Source of the DNA: Nanchangia anserum
GTDB lineage: Bacteria; Actinomycetota; Actinomycetes; Actinomycetales; Actinomycetaceae
Assembly (NCBI RefSeq): GCF_015240065.1
Contig: NZ_CP060506.1
Location: 1,054,001-1,118,000, forward strand
Reading direction: 5' to 3'
DNA length: 64,000 nucleotides
Position 1 is the stretch's first letter, and every line of letters begins with the position of its first letter. This document shows, one piece after another, positions 46,038 to 54,578 of the stretch. A program made the translations under genes and the position numbers. The notes under the pieces are model-generated. The model saw only the letters and a list, made by a program, of their open reading frames with translations, was not told where the DNA came from and ran no database searches.

Positions 46038-46043
46038 ATCCTA
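46038..46043 (-). promoter_or_regulatory. -10 element of the PdtaS-like gene, leaderless spacing
   Basis: On the minus strand TAGGAT is followed by seven bases and the GTG at 46030. Confidence 0.5.
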
Positions 46044-46062
46044 TCGGGATGAGGCGAAGTGG

Positions 46063-46068
46063 TAGGGT
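46063..46068 (+). promoter_or_regulatory. -10 element of the DUF2505 gene
   Basis: TAGGGT, giving a leader of about 35 bases with AGGA before the ATG at 46110. Opposed to the PdtaS-like promoter 20 bp away. Confidence 0.4.
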
Positions 46069-46109
46069 CCCAATCACAGCTGTTCGTTTGCACCCGTGGC
46101 AGGATCCTC

Positions 46110-46640
46110 ATGCTTGTTGACCGCGCCATCACGTATGTCTCGCCTCCTCACCTCGTCGCATCGATGCTCGGTGACGAGCGGTTTTACGCCCTGCGCGCCG
46201 ACGCCTACGGGTTGCTGCACGATGTCGAGGTCACGTGTTCGCGCGGTGACGGCGACGTTCACGTGCTCACTCGCGGACGCGCTCGCGCCGCCGATCTCGA
46301 TGCCCGCCTGTCGTCACTGGTTCCCTCCTTTCTCACGCTGACGTGCGTGGAGGTCTGGGAGCACGGGCCGCGTGTGGGGGCCAACGGCACGCTTGCCCTC
46401 GATATTGCGGGCGTGCCCACCGCGATTACGGCGCGCTCGCGGCTCGTCGAGGTTGAGGGTCGGTGTGTGCGCGAGTTCTCGGGTGATGTGCGCTGCAACC
46501 TGCCGCTGGTCGGGCGCAGTCTCGAGAAGGCCGTCGTCGCCCACGTGGGCACGCTGCTCGATGCCGAAGTGGCGGCCGAGCGGGCCTACCTCGGCGACGC
46601 CGGTTGCGCCGACGCGCCCGCAGCGGCGCCCGCCCCGTAG
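46110..46640 (+). CDS. DUF2505-domain protein
   Basis: A 176-residue protein of the actinobacterial DUF2505 family, with the START-like lipid/ligand-binding fold predicted for that family. Visible pattern: N-terminal 'YVSPPHLVASMLGDERFYALRA', alternating beta strands ('HDVEVTCSRGDGDVHVLTRG', 'LTLTCVEVWEHG'), and a closing helix 'GRSLEKAVVAHVGTLLDAEV'. No catalytic residues are evident. Function unknown. It is followed by an EcsC-like gene whose -10 (46638-46643) contains this gene's TAG stop. Confidence 0.75.
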   Translation: MLVDRAITYVSPPHLVASMLGDERFYALRADAYGLLHDVEVTCSRGDGDVHVLTRGRARAADLDARLSSLVPSFLTLTCVEVWEHGPRVGANGTLALDIAGVPTAITARSRLVEVEGRCVREFSGDVRCNLPLVGRSLEKAVVAHVGTLLDAEVAAERAYLGDAGCADAPAAAPAP

Positions 46641-46643
46641 GAT
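46638..46643 (+). promoter_or_regulatory. -10 element of the EcsC-like gene, including the DUF2505 stop codon
   Basis: TAGGAT, whose first three bases are the DUF2505 stop codon. It would give a start near 46651 and a ~31-base leader before the ATG at 46682. Confidence 0.4.
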
Positions 46644-46681
46644 AGCTGCAGTATCCGCGTCGTCGTCACGAGAGGACTGCC

Positions 46682-47433
46682 ATGCAGCTGCCGTTTGGAC
46701 ACCGTCCGCCCTCCCCGTCTGCGCGCACGAGCGAGGCGCTCAAGCAGATTCCCAAGATCCGCTCCGTCGCTGACGCGCTCGACGTCGCCATGGAGATTCC
46801 GGCGACGCGCGTGGACGCCTACGTTCGCAAGCTCATCGCAGAACACCCGGACGCGACGATCGCCGACCTAGAGTCGATCGCGACGCGCAGCTACATTGCT
46901 CGCGCGGGCGCGCTGTCGGGGGCCGTCGGTGCTGGTGCCGCCGTTCCGGGGGCCGGCACGGCCGTTGCCACGGGGCTGACGTTTGCCGAGCTCGCCTCGT
47001 TCTACGCCAATACGAGCGTCTATGTCCTGGGCATGGCGAAGCTGCATGGCATCCCGACCGACAACATGGCCAAGCGCCGCGCACTCGTCGCCTCGCCCTG
47101 CTCGGTGACGAAGGCGCCAAGATCGTCTCGGACCAGTTGGGGCTATCGACGCTGACGTGGGCGCGCTCCCAGCTCAACTCCCTGTCCTCGCCCACCCTCA
47201 GCGCGGTCAATCGGCGGCTGACGAAGTTCGCCGCCAAGCGGGCGGCGACGAAGACGACGTCTCGCGCCTTCGGCCGGCTGTTCCCCTTCGGGATCGGTGC
47301 GGCTGTCGGCTACTTCTCCGGACGCAAGACGGCCAAGGGCGTCGTCGAGGGGGTGCGGACCGCTCTCGGTCCCGTGCGCAAGGGCACGGCAGCCGATGTC
47401 GCCGCCGAGATGGACGAGGCGGTTACGGCGTGA
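46682..47433 (+). CDS. EcsC-like membrane-associated protein (frame break near 47095)
   Basis: About 250 residues after repair of one missing base near 47095, which joins 'RRALVAS' to '[17 protein letters not shown]'. The centre has the glycine/alanine-rich hydrophobic stretch '[43 protein letters not shown]', characteristic of EcsC/DUF697-like proteins, and near the end '[20 protein letters not shown]', a second hydrophobic hairpin. Function is not known. Its TGA overlaps the GTG start of thyA, so expression is coupled to thymidylate synthesis, an unusual pairing. Confidence 0.72.
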
Positions 47434-48230
47434 GTCGCCCGGGCGCGTACGAGGACCTGCTGCGCGACATCGCCGAGAACGGCGCCGTCAAGACCGACCG
47501 CACCGGCGTTGGCACGCGCTCGCTCTTCGGCCGTCAGTTGCGCTACGACCTATCTGAGTCGTTTCCCCTGATTACGACGAAGCGGGTGTTCTTGCGCGGC
47601 ATCGTGGCCGAACTGCTGTGGTTCCTCAGCGGCTCGTCTTCGATCACTCCCCTGCTCGAGCAAAACGTCCACATCTGGGACGAGTGGGCCGACGCCGAGG
47701 GCGAACTCGGTCCGGTCTACGGCGTTCAGTGGCGCTCGTGGCCGCGCGGCGATGGATCGACGATCGACCAGATCGCCAACCTCATTGAGACGCTGCGCAC
47801 CAACCCGGATTCGCGCCGCATGATCGTGACTGCCTGGAACGTCGCCCAGCTCGACGAGATGGCGCTGGCTCCGTGTCACCTGCTATTCCAGGTCTACGTC
47901 GCCGATAACCGGCTCTCTCTGCAGGTCTACCAGCGCTCGTGCGACATGTTCCTCGGCGTGCCCTTTAACATCGCGTCGTACGCGCTGCTGGCCCACATGC
48001 TCGCCCAACAGGCCGATCTCGAGGTCGGTGACCTCGTATGGACCGGCGGGGACTGCCACATCTACCACAATCACGTCGAGCAGGTCCGCACCCAGCTGGC
48101 GCGCGAGCCGCGTCCATTCCCGACGCTCGAGCTGAATCGGGCCGCCGACATCTTCAGCTACACGCCCGAGGATATTCGCGTAATCGGCTACGACCCCCAT
48201 CCCGGCATCAAGGCTCCCGTTGCGGTGTGA
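47430..48230 (+). CDS. thyA: Thymidylate synthase
   Basis: Converts dUMP and 5,10-methylenetetrahydrofolate to dTMP and dihydrofolate. 266 residues, the size of the E. coli type. '[21 protein letters not shown]' opens the protein, '[12 protein letters not shown]' binds phosphate, '[12 protein letters not shown]' carries the nucleophilic Cys, followed by '[20 protein letters not shown]' and 'GDCHIYHNH'. The GTG start at 47430 overlaps the stop of the EcsC-like gene (GTGA). The folA frame begins before the thyA stop. Confidence 0.96.
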   Translation: MSRPGAYEDLLRDIAENGAVKTDRTGVGTRSLFGRQLRYDLSESFPLITTKRVFLRGIVAELLWFLSGSSSITPLLEQNVHIWDEWADAEGELGPVYGVQWRSWPRGDGSTIDQIANLIETLRTNPDSRRMIVTAWNVAQLDEMALAPCHLLFQVYVADNRLSLQVYQRSCDMFLGVPFNIASYALLAHMLAQQADLEVGDLVWTGGDCHIYHNHVEQVRTQLAREPRPFPTLELNRAADIFSYTPEDIRVIGYDPHPGIKAPVAV

Positions 48231-48768
48231 GGGCGCGGGACGCCTGGGCATGATCTGGGCGCAGGATCTCAGGGGCACCATCGGCGATGGAGCCTCGATG
48301 CTGTGGCGCGTGCCCGCCGACTACCGACACTTTCGCGAGGTGACAACGGGCCACACCGTCATCATGGGGCGCAAGACGTTTGAGTCGCTCGGCTCGCGTG
48401 CTCTGCCTGAGCGTCGCTGCATCGTCGTGTCGTCTCACCCCGATCCCGGCTGGCGCGGCGTCGAGCGAGCCCCGCACCTGGACGCGGCACTGGAGATGAG
48501 TGCGGCCGATGCCGAACCTCGGTGGATCATCGGCGGCGGCCAGCTCTACGCACAGGCGATCGATCACGCCGATCTCCTCGTTGTCACGACGGTCAAACTC
48601 ACCGTTGAGGGATCGGTGGTCGCCCCACACATCGGTCCCGAGTGGCACCGCGTCGACGTTGCCCCCGAGCCGTCGTGGCCACCGACGTGTATCAGCGATC
48701 CTGAGGGTACCTGGCGGGACGTCTCGGGCGATGCCGCCTGGCGCGTCAGCGTCTACCGCCGCGCCTAG
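48220..48768 (+). CDS. folA: Dihydrofolate reductase
   Basis: Regenerates tetrahydrofolate from the dihydrofolate made by the upstream thyA. '[34 protein letters not shown]' has the substrate/NADPH loop and the conserved Trp; '[11 protein letters not shown]' and 'WIIGGGQLY' bind NADPH. The catalytic acid is Asp at the 'GDG' position. The start is uncertain: TTG 48220 overlaps thyA and keeps the first beta strand; the first ATG (48250) would cut it. 182 residues from the TTG, slightly longer than average. A hairpin at 48787-48823 follows. Confidence 0.92.
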   Translation: MRCEGAGRLGMIWAQDLRGTIGDGASMLWRVPADYRHFREVTTGHTVIMGRKTFESLGSRALPERRCIVVSSHPDPGWRGVERAPHLDAALEMSAADAEPRWIIGGGQLYAQAIDHADLLVVTTVKLTVEGSVVAPHIGPEWHRVDVAPEPSWPPTCISDPEGTWRDVSGDAAWRVSVYRRA

Positions 48769-48786
48769 ACGGATAACGGATATAAG

Positions 48787-48823
48787 GAGGCCGCAGGACC
48801 GGACGTACCGGGCCTGCGGCCTC
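48787..48823 (+). terminator. Hairpin after folA
   Basis: 11-bp stem GAGGCCGCAGG/CCTGCGGCCTC with a 15-base loop, 18 bases past the folA stop. It has no T-tract. Confidence 0.6.
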
Positions 48824-49154
48824 TGGCTGGCGACTGTCCCAACCGGGCCCCTCATATCCCCCCAAGGGGTCCCGAAGCGCAACGACCGGTTGATCTTGAC
48901 GACGCCCTCCCTCAAGAACGCCGACACGATCGGTGCGCTAGGTCGCACAGCCACATGCCACATAACAGTGGCATGCGTGTTAACGGTACACCACGTTGGA
49001 CCCCGGTCGCGATAGGAAAAGCCCGGGTCAGGGCACATATCGCGGCCCATCTGTGCGCACTCGCGTCATCTGGCCTAAAGGTGATCGGGTGGGATTCCTC
49101 ACGCCGGGCGAAGTTGCTTAGTGCGCCGCGCCGACCTATCGTAGTAATCACCGA
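48824..49154. other. Non-coding interval between folA and initiator tRNA-Met
   Basis: I see no convincing protein gene in these ~330 bases: frames are short and lack ribosome sites. It contains one tight dyad, CATGCCAC-ATAACA-GTGGCATG (48954-48975), and TATCGT/TAGTAAT sequences near 49137-49145 that may be the tRNA promoter. A small RNA cannot be excluded. Confidence 0.4.
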
Positions 49155-49229
<75 letters not shown>

Positions 49230-49234
49230 GAATC

Positions 49235-49269
49235 ACCGGCGGTGACCTGATGGTCACCGCCGGTTTTTT
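49235..49269 (+). terminator. Intrinsic terminator of tRNA-fMet
   Basis: Perfect 13-bp stem ACCGGCGGTGACC/GGTCACCGCCGGT with loop TGAT, followed by TTTTTA. It is the clearest Rho-independent terminator in the window. Confidence 0.9.
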
Positions 49270-49330
49270 ATCGTGTTGTGGTGCCCCGGTCGGGAGGGCG
49301 CCACCGCGGCTCCCTCCCGACCTCACCGCA

Positions 49331-50670
49331 TCAATTGGAGCGAGGGGCGGAGGTGTCCACATCCTCGTCGTCTGCCTGTTCGACGGCCTCGACTTCGGCG
49401 CGCGTTTGAACGACGATGCCACGGTCGATCGGCTCGCCCTGCTTGACCAGCTCGTCGGCAACCTCCTCGACGGTTTCCCCGTGCAGGATGTGGTCGGGCA
49501 GATTCGAGGCCGCCAATTCGGCCTCGAGTCGCTGATGATCGCCGCGGGTAAAGCGGCGGCGCCGGTGCAGCTTCTTGGCCACCATGTCGCGCACGCGCGC
49601 CCGGCGCGCGATCTCGCGCGAGATCTTTGGCCGATCGAGGATCCACCGGATGACGAGCAGGGCGATGATGACGATCCCGACCCACCCGATGATGGGATAG
49701 AGCTTGCCGACGAGCGCTTTGAATCCCAGGAACGAGCAGGCAAAGCCGACGAGCGTCGAGCCGATGAGAACCGGCTTGTACAGGTTCGGCCGAATGCCGG
49801 CGGCGCGCTTGGCGAAGGCGTAGAACATGCCGATCGCCGTGTTGAAGATCATCCCGAAGATGACAACGGCCATCGCCGTGCCGAGCACGGATGAATCTCG
49901 TTGACCATCGCGAGCATCGGCATGTCCGAGTCCTTGACTCGCCCGACGCTGACGAAGATCGCCCCGGCGGCAATAACGAGCATGAGGCCGAACGTGACCC
50001 CGCCGATGAGGCCGCCGAGCCCGGCCGCGCGCGAATTCAACTGGTCCCCACCCATGACGAGTGCCATCGACAGGGCGAGGATGAGGGCCAGGCCGACGTA
50101 GTTGATGAGCGCCAACGGCCAGCTGGGCAGCGGCGAGGCGACGCTGCGCGCGAGCTCATCGAGTTCGCTCAGCGGCGTCGATGCCGTCGCAAACGCGTAC
50201 ACGGACACACCCAGGGTGAAGATGATGATGAAGGGCGTGATCGCCCCGATGATCGTCGTCACTTTATTGACATCGAGCATTCCCGTAACGATGACGAGAA
50301 CGCTGACGATAGCGGCACCCACCCACACGGGTGCCCCGAATTGCTGTTTGAGGTTCGATCCCGCCCCGGCGATCATGACGAAGCCGAGGCAGAACAGGAC
50401 GAGAGACACAAAGATGTCAATCGCCCGGGCAATCCACGGTCGCGTGATGGAGTCGAGAACGTCGGTGTGCTCCATCGCGTGGTAGTAGCTACCCAGTTGG
50501 AGGATCGCCGCCCCGGCAACACCGAGGAGGATCGCCGCGATGCCCGCGCCGATCAGGCCGGCGGTGCCGTACGAGACGAAGTACTGCAGCACCTCCTGTC
50601 CCGATGCGAAGCCGGCCCCCACGACGAGTCCGACAAAAGCGAGTGTGGTCTGCAGAACTTTTTTGACCAT
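49331..50670 (-). CDS. YkvI-family membrane protein (frame break near 49889)
   Basis: Putative APC-type transporter of about 446 residues with roughly ten membrane helices, beginning 'TTLAFVGLVVGAGFASGQEVLQYF', the glycine-rich first helix typical of YkvI-like proteins, and ending in a charged cytosolic tail rich in Arg then Asp/Glu. The frame breaks at 'MVNEIHP': adding one G near 49889 continues directly as 'VLGTAMAVVIFGMIFNT', and the repaired gene is 447 codons. The ATG at 50670 has GGAAGG upstream. Transport substrate unknown. It follows the FtsX-like permease gene in direction but is separated by a 16-bp hairpin (50750-50789). Confidence 0.78.
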
Positions 50671-50749
50671 TTTTCCTTCCGGCATGGGGACTTTCCCCAG
50701 CTCGTGCTCCCCCACCCTATCGAATCGCCTCTACCCGCCCGGATATGCG

Positions 50750-50789
50750 CAGGCCTCGGCCCGAGGCTTTCTGCTCGGGCCGAGGCCTG
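50750..50789 (-). terminator. Hairpin between ABC permease and YkvI-like gene
   Basis: Perfect 16-bp stem CAGGCCTCGGCCCGAG with an 8-base loop, 17 bases past the permease stop. No T-run. Confidence 0.65.
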
Positions 50790-50806
50790 CCGCGACGCCT
50801 AGTCGT

Positions 50807-52268
50807 TTAGTCGTTACCGCGTTGGTAACGCGTGCTCACCTGCCGACGCAGCGGGCCGACGACGATGAGGGCACAAACGGTCAAGCCGATGCCCAAGACG
50901 ATCACGGTGATGAGCGGAGCCGGCGTCGCGCTCACCTCGCGGCCGGTGAATCGCTCGAGCGCGGCAGCCTGGGGCTGGGCGAGGAGCCACCCGATCGGCG
51001 CGGTCGCCAGCGCCACTACGACGGGCAGAAGATTCTCCAGCCACGCAGACACACTCAGGAACCGGCGCGGCGCGCCCATGCGCACGAGTGCCTGGCTCGT
51101 TTCTGCCTGTTCGAGGACATCCGACGACGACTGAATGATGACCTGGAGGCCGAGGACGATGCACACGATGACAATGACGATGATGACGCCGAAGCGGATA
51201 TCGGGATTCAACGCGTTGAGTTCTTTGAGGGCAGCCGGAGGAATCTGTTCGCTCCCCGCTCCCGAGTTAGCCGCGAAATCACCGGCGCTCGTCATGCCGC
51301 CGATAAACGCCGCCATCGCCAGCCCGCTGATGCGACGCCACCGCGCGCGGGTCGTAGGCGATCCGACGCATCGCCCGCATCCACGCCGCACCCGGCAGAT
51401 GCGCCAAGATGCGCACGGCAATCTGCAACAGCCACGGCACCACCAGGTTGATGACGGCGATGACGATGATCATGGCCACGAAGACGGGAACGGCATACAA
51501 GAAGATCTCCGTTTGGCTCGTGCCACTGGGCTTAGCGACGACGAGAACCACCGAATATGCCGCAATAGCAAGAACGAACGCGATGAGTCGCCAGGCCTTG
51601 AGGGGCTTGGGGAGCGAGCGGCGCGCGACGCCCAGCGGGGTGATGCGAACCCGCTGCAACCCGAACCACGACGAGATCGTCGCGATGGCGAGGACAGCCA
51701 GGCCGACCAGCCCGATGTAGACCGCAGGCAGCAGCATCTCCCCCGAAGTCAGTCGCTGGTTTTGGAAGGAGGCGAACTGCCACAGCGGCACGCTCGCTGC
51801 GTAGGCGATGACGCCGAGGACGATCCCGATGACGGTGATGATGGCGTTTTCCATAAGCGTCATGCGTTCGACGTCACGAGAGGACAGACCAATGAGGCGC
51901 AGAATTGCCAGGCGCCGCTCGGTTGAGTTTGCCCCCAGGCGCGCCGATGTCGAGGCCAGCGAGGCGATAGGAACGACCATGAGCGCGCAGGCAAACAGCG
52001 CGAAGAGAACGTAGAGGGCGCCCATGATCTTGGCCATGTCTGGCTCGAGCGAGAAGACAACCGGATAGGTCTCGGCCGGGTGGCGGTAGCGTTCGATGAA
52101 CATGACGACGCCGGCGACGACGGTGAGTGCCAGCCACGTCGTGATCGTGAATCCGACGATCGTGCAGGCGGCGAGCCAACGTTGAGAACCCGAGCGCATT
52201 CGGGCGAGGAAGAGCGTTTTCGTCAACCTGCCAAGCCCGCTCGGCCGTGCGGATATTGCCGTGCTCAT
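50807..52268 (-). CDS. FtsX-like ABC transporter permease (frame break near 51345)
   Basis: MacB/FtsX-type permease of about 487 residues. Helix 1 'WLAACTIVGFTITTWLALTVVAGVVMF' is followed by two FtsX modules; each contains 'ERRLAILRLIGLSSRDV' or 'SQALVRMGAPRRFLSVSAWLENLL', the coupling helices toward the ATPase. The frame breaks in a CG-repeat near 51345, after 'RIAYDPR', where the other frame continues 'RWRRISGLAMAAFIGGMTSAG'. The repair is either one base removed or two added. Its ATG overlaps the stop of the ATPase gene, so the two form one transporter. Such exporters often confer peptide/antibiotic efflux, sensed by a two-component system like the one 0.1 kb away. Confidence 0.8.
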
Positions 52269-52960
52269 GACCTGCTCGCCTCCTTCAGCGTGCGGTCGGC
52301 GTGGACGCGACCGTCACGGATCTCGACGAGGCGGTGGCACCAGCCGGCGACGTTCGCATCGTGGGTGACCATAACGAGCGCCGTATCGGACATCTCAACC
52401 GTCTGCACGAGCAGCTGCATAACCTCGTGCCCCGTCGCCTGGTCGAGGGCGCCCGTCGGTTCGTCGGCAAAGATGATCGACGGGTTCGTCACGAGCGCCC
52501 GCGCGACGGCCACGCGCTGGGCCTGGCCGCCCGACATGTCGCCGGGCAGGCGCTTGCGTTCGTCGTTGAGCCCCAGCCGGGCGAGCGTCGCGTCGGCCTG
52601 GGCGAGGGCGCGCGAGCGCGAGGTGCCCGTCAGCATGAGCGGCAGGGCGACGTTTTCGCGCGCGGGCAGCTCGTCGAGCAGCTGACCGTCCTGGAACACG
52701 AAGCCGAAGCGCGCCAGTCGCAGATGGGATCGTTTGGCGTCGGACAGGGAAGAAATGACCTGGCCGTCGTAGTGGATGTCGCCGGAATCGGGGGTGAAGA
52801 CGCCCGAGAGGCAGTGCAGGAGGGTCGATTTGCCCGATCCCGACGGCCCCATGATGGCCAGCGTCTGCCCCGCGGCGATGGTGAGGTCAACATCTCGCAG
52901 GGCGACGACGCGACCGTAGGACTTGGTTATGGAATGTGCGCTCATCAGTGGAGTAGTCAT
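52265..52960 (-). CDS. ABC transporter ATP-binding protein (MacB/LolD type)
   Basis: ATPase of 231 residues, partner of the downstream FtsX-like permease (start/stop overlap ATGA). Walker A 'GPSGSGKST', Q-loop 'FVFQDGQLL', signature 'LPGDMSGGQAQRVAVARAL' (MSGGQ), Walker B 'IIFADEPTGALDQ' and H-loop 'VMVTHDANV' are all normal. It is divergent from a NarL-type sensor/regulator pair with 125 bp between; that arrangement suggests the pair controls the transporter. Confidence 0.93.
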   Translation of the reverse strand: MTTPLMSAHSITKSYGRVVALRDVDLTIAAGQTLAIMGPSGSGKSTLLHCLSGVFTPDSGDIHYDGQVISSLSDAKRSHLRLARFGFVFQDGQLLDELPARENVALPLMLTGTSRSRALAQADATLARLGLNDERKRLPGDMSGGQAQRVAVARALVTNPSIIFADEPTGALDQATGHEVMQLLVQTVEMSDTALVMVTHDANVAGWCHRLVEIRDGRVHADRTLKEASRS

Positions 52961-53085
52961 GTGTCTTATCCCATCGCCCAGATCCTCGCCGAACCACCCG
53001 GGTAGCGCGAGACTTCAGGTAGTGCCAGCACTACTATTGTCCGCCCTGCCTCACCGGGGCCAACCGCTGACTTTACGATGGGGGC

Positions 53086-53799
53086 ATGTGGCCCTTTTCC
53101 TCGCGTCGGCGAGCGCGCGATCGTCGCGACGACGTCGCTGCCCTGACCCGGTCGCGGCGCATCATCGTCGAAGCCTACGAGGTCGAGCGACGGCGCATCG
53201 AGCGCGATCTCCACGATGGCACGCAGCAAAGCCTCGTCGCCGCCTCCTTTGGGCTGGGCGAGGCGCTCGAGATGGAGGAGGTCCGTTCCCATCCCGTCCT
53301 CTTCGAGATCCTCTCCCAGGCTCAGGTCAACCTCGAGCGTTCCCTCAAATCCTTGCGCCACACCGTCCACGGCATCCATCCGCAAGTCCTCACCGATTTG
53401 GGGTTGGTGGCCGCCCTCGACGACCTCGTCGGCGGCGATCCCAACGTCAGCGTGCGCTGCCCGCAACCGCTGCCCGACCTGCCCGAAGGCGTCTTGGCAA
53501 CCGCGTATTTCTTCGTGTCCGAGGCACTGACGAACGCGCGCAAATACGCGCCCGGGGCGCCCGTATCGATCCTTGTCACCGCCGGGGTGAACCTCCGCCT
53601 GTCGATCGTCGATTCCGGACCCGGGGGTGCGACGATTCGCCACGGCGGCGGACTCGAGGGGATGACCGAACGCGCGGCTGCCATCGGCGGCACGCTGAGT
53701 GTCTCCTCCCCGATCGGCGGGCCAACGCGAGTCGCGTTGTCGATACCGCTGTTGCTCTTTGAGGGCGAGCCCTCCATCGTCATCGATCCGCTCACGTAA
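53086..53799 (+). CDS. Sensor histidine kinase, NarL/DesK type, soluble
   Basis: A short kinase of 237 residues without transmembrane segments. The HisKA_3 phospho-acceptor motif is 'VERRRIERDLHDGTQQSLVAA'; the ATPase domain has the N-box 'VSEALTNARKYA' and G1 'SIVDSGPGG' plus G2 'GGLEGMTERAAAIGG'. No sensor domain is encoded, so it may respond to a membrane partner such as the divergent ABC transporter. Eight bases separate it from its response regulator gene. Confidence 0.9.
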   Translation: MWPFSSRRRARDRRDDVAALTRSRRIIVEAYEVERRRIERDLHDGTQQSLVAASFGLGEALEMEEVRSHPVLFEILSQAQVNLERSLKSLRHTVHGIHPQVLTDLGLVAALDDLVGGDPNVSVRCPQPLPDLPEGVLATAYFFVSEALTNARKYAPGAPVSILVTAGVNLRLSIVDSGPGGATIRHGGGLEGMTERAAAIGGTLSVSSPIGGPTRVALSIPLLLFEGEPSIVIDPLT

Positions 53800-53807
53800 G
53801 GAACACC

Positions 53808-54494
53808 ATGCGCGTCATTTTGGCCGACGACTCCGCGATCATCCGCGAGGGCGTGGCGGCGCTACTGGGCCGGCGTTCGATCGAGGTCCAGGCCAGCGCC
53901 TCGAGCGCACCCGAACTCCTCAATGTCGTCCACGCCCACCGCGATGACCTGCCCGACCTCGTCATCACCGACGTCCGGATGCCGCCGAATATGCGCGACG
54001 ATGGCCTGCAAGCTGCGGTGAGCATCCGCGAGACCTATCCCGGCCTGGGCGTCGTCGTGCTGTCGCAATACGTCGCCACCCGCTACGCGACGACGCTGTT
54101 TGCTACGGCCCCGACGCGGCACACCCGGGCGCGCGATCACAGCGGGGGCATCGGCTACCTGCTCAAGGACCGCATCGGCCACGTCAGCGACTTCATTCGT
54201 GCCCTCGAGGTCGTCGAGGCCGGCGGCGTCGTTATCGATCCCGACGTCACCGAGGCGATGATGCGTCAAAACACCTCGGGACTGGCTCACCTGACTCCAC
54301 GCGAAACCGAGGTGCTCGCCCTCATGGCCAGGGGCGATTCCAACGCCGACATCGCCTCGGCGCTCGTGTTGTCCTCGGCGGCGGTGGCGAAGCACGTGTC
54401 ATCGATCTTCGCCAAGCTCGGGATGACCCCGCACGAGGACAATCGGCGCGTGCGCGCGATCCTCCTCTACCTCGCCCACTCCGATCCGCTCTAG
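53808..54494 (+). CDS. Response regulator, NarL/LuxR type
   Basis: A 228-residue regulator. Receiver domain (1-~140) with acidic pocket 'ILADDSAIIREG' and phospho-acceptor Asp in 'LVITDVRMPP', plus Lys in 'YLLKDR'. C-terminal LuxR helix-turn-helix 'LTPRETEVLALMARGDSNADIASALVLSSAAVAKHVSSIF'. A stretch 'LFATAPTRHTRARDHSGG' before 'IGYLLKDR' is about ten residues longer and more basic than usual; it could be natural or mark a local sequence error with compensating shifts. Translated with the preceding kinase; ends convergent with UPF0182 at a bidirectional hairpin. Confidence 0.9.
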   Translation: MRVILADDSAIIREGVAALLGRRSIEVQASASSAPELLNVVHAHRDDLPDLVITDVRMPPNMRDDGLQAAVSIRETYPGLGVVVLSQYVATRYATTLFATAPTRHTRARDHSGGIGYLLKDRIGHVSDFIRALEVVEAGGVVIDPDVTEAMMRQNTSGLAHLTPRETEVLALMARGDSNADIASALVLSSAAVAKHVSSIFAKLGMTPHEDNRRVRAILLYLAHSDPL

Positions 54495-54526
54495 GTCAGG
54501 CCAGCGCCTCCCGGTTGGGCATGCAG

Positions 54527-54561
54527 TGGGGCCCGCGGCAGCTGTGGCCGCGGGCCCCACC
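54527..54561. terminator. Bidirectional hairpin between response regulator and UPF0182 gene
   Basis: A perfect 14-bp inverted repeat GTGGGGCCCGCGGC with a 7-base loop between two convergent stop codons, without T-tracts. Confidence 0.7.
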
Positions 54562-54578
54562 GATTGGGAACGAGCCGG

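Noticed and set aside
48208-49050. Minus-strand open frame across folA and the following gap
   Set aside because: It overlaps folA antisense, no family resemblance, no ribosome site.
54069-54170. Insertion of a foreign segment into the response regulator
   Set aside because: The extra ~10 residues keep the frame and lie in a surface loop before the conserved Lys; natural variation or compensating base errors explain it better.
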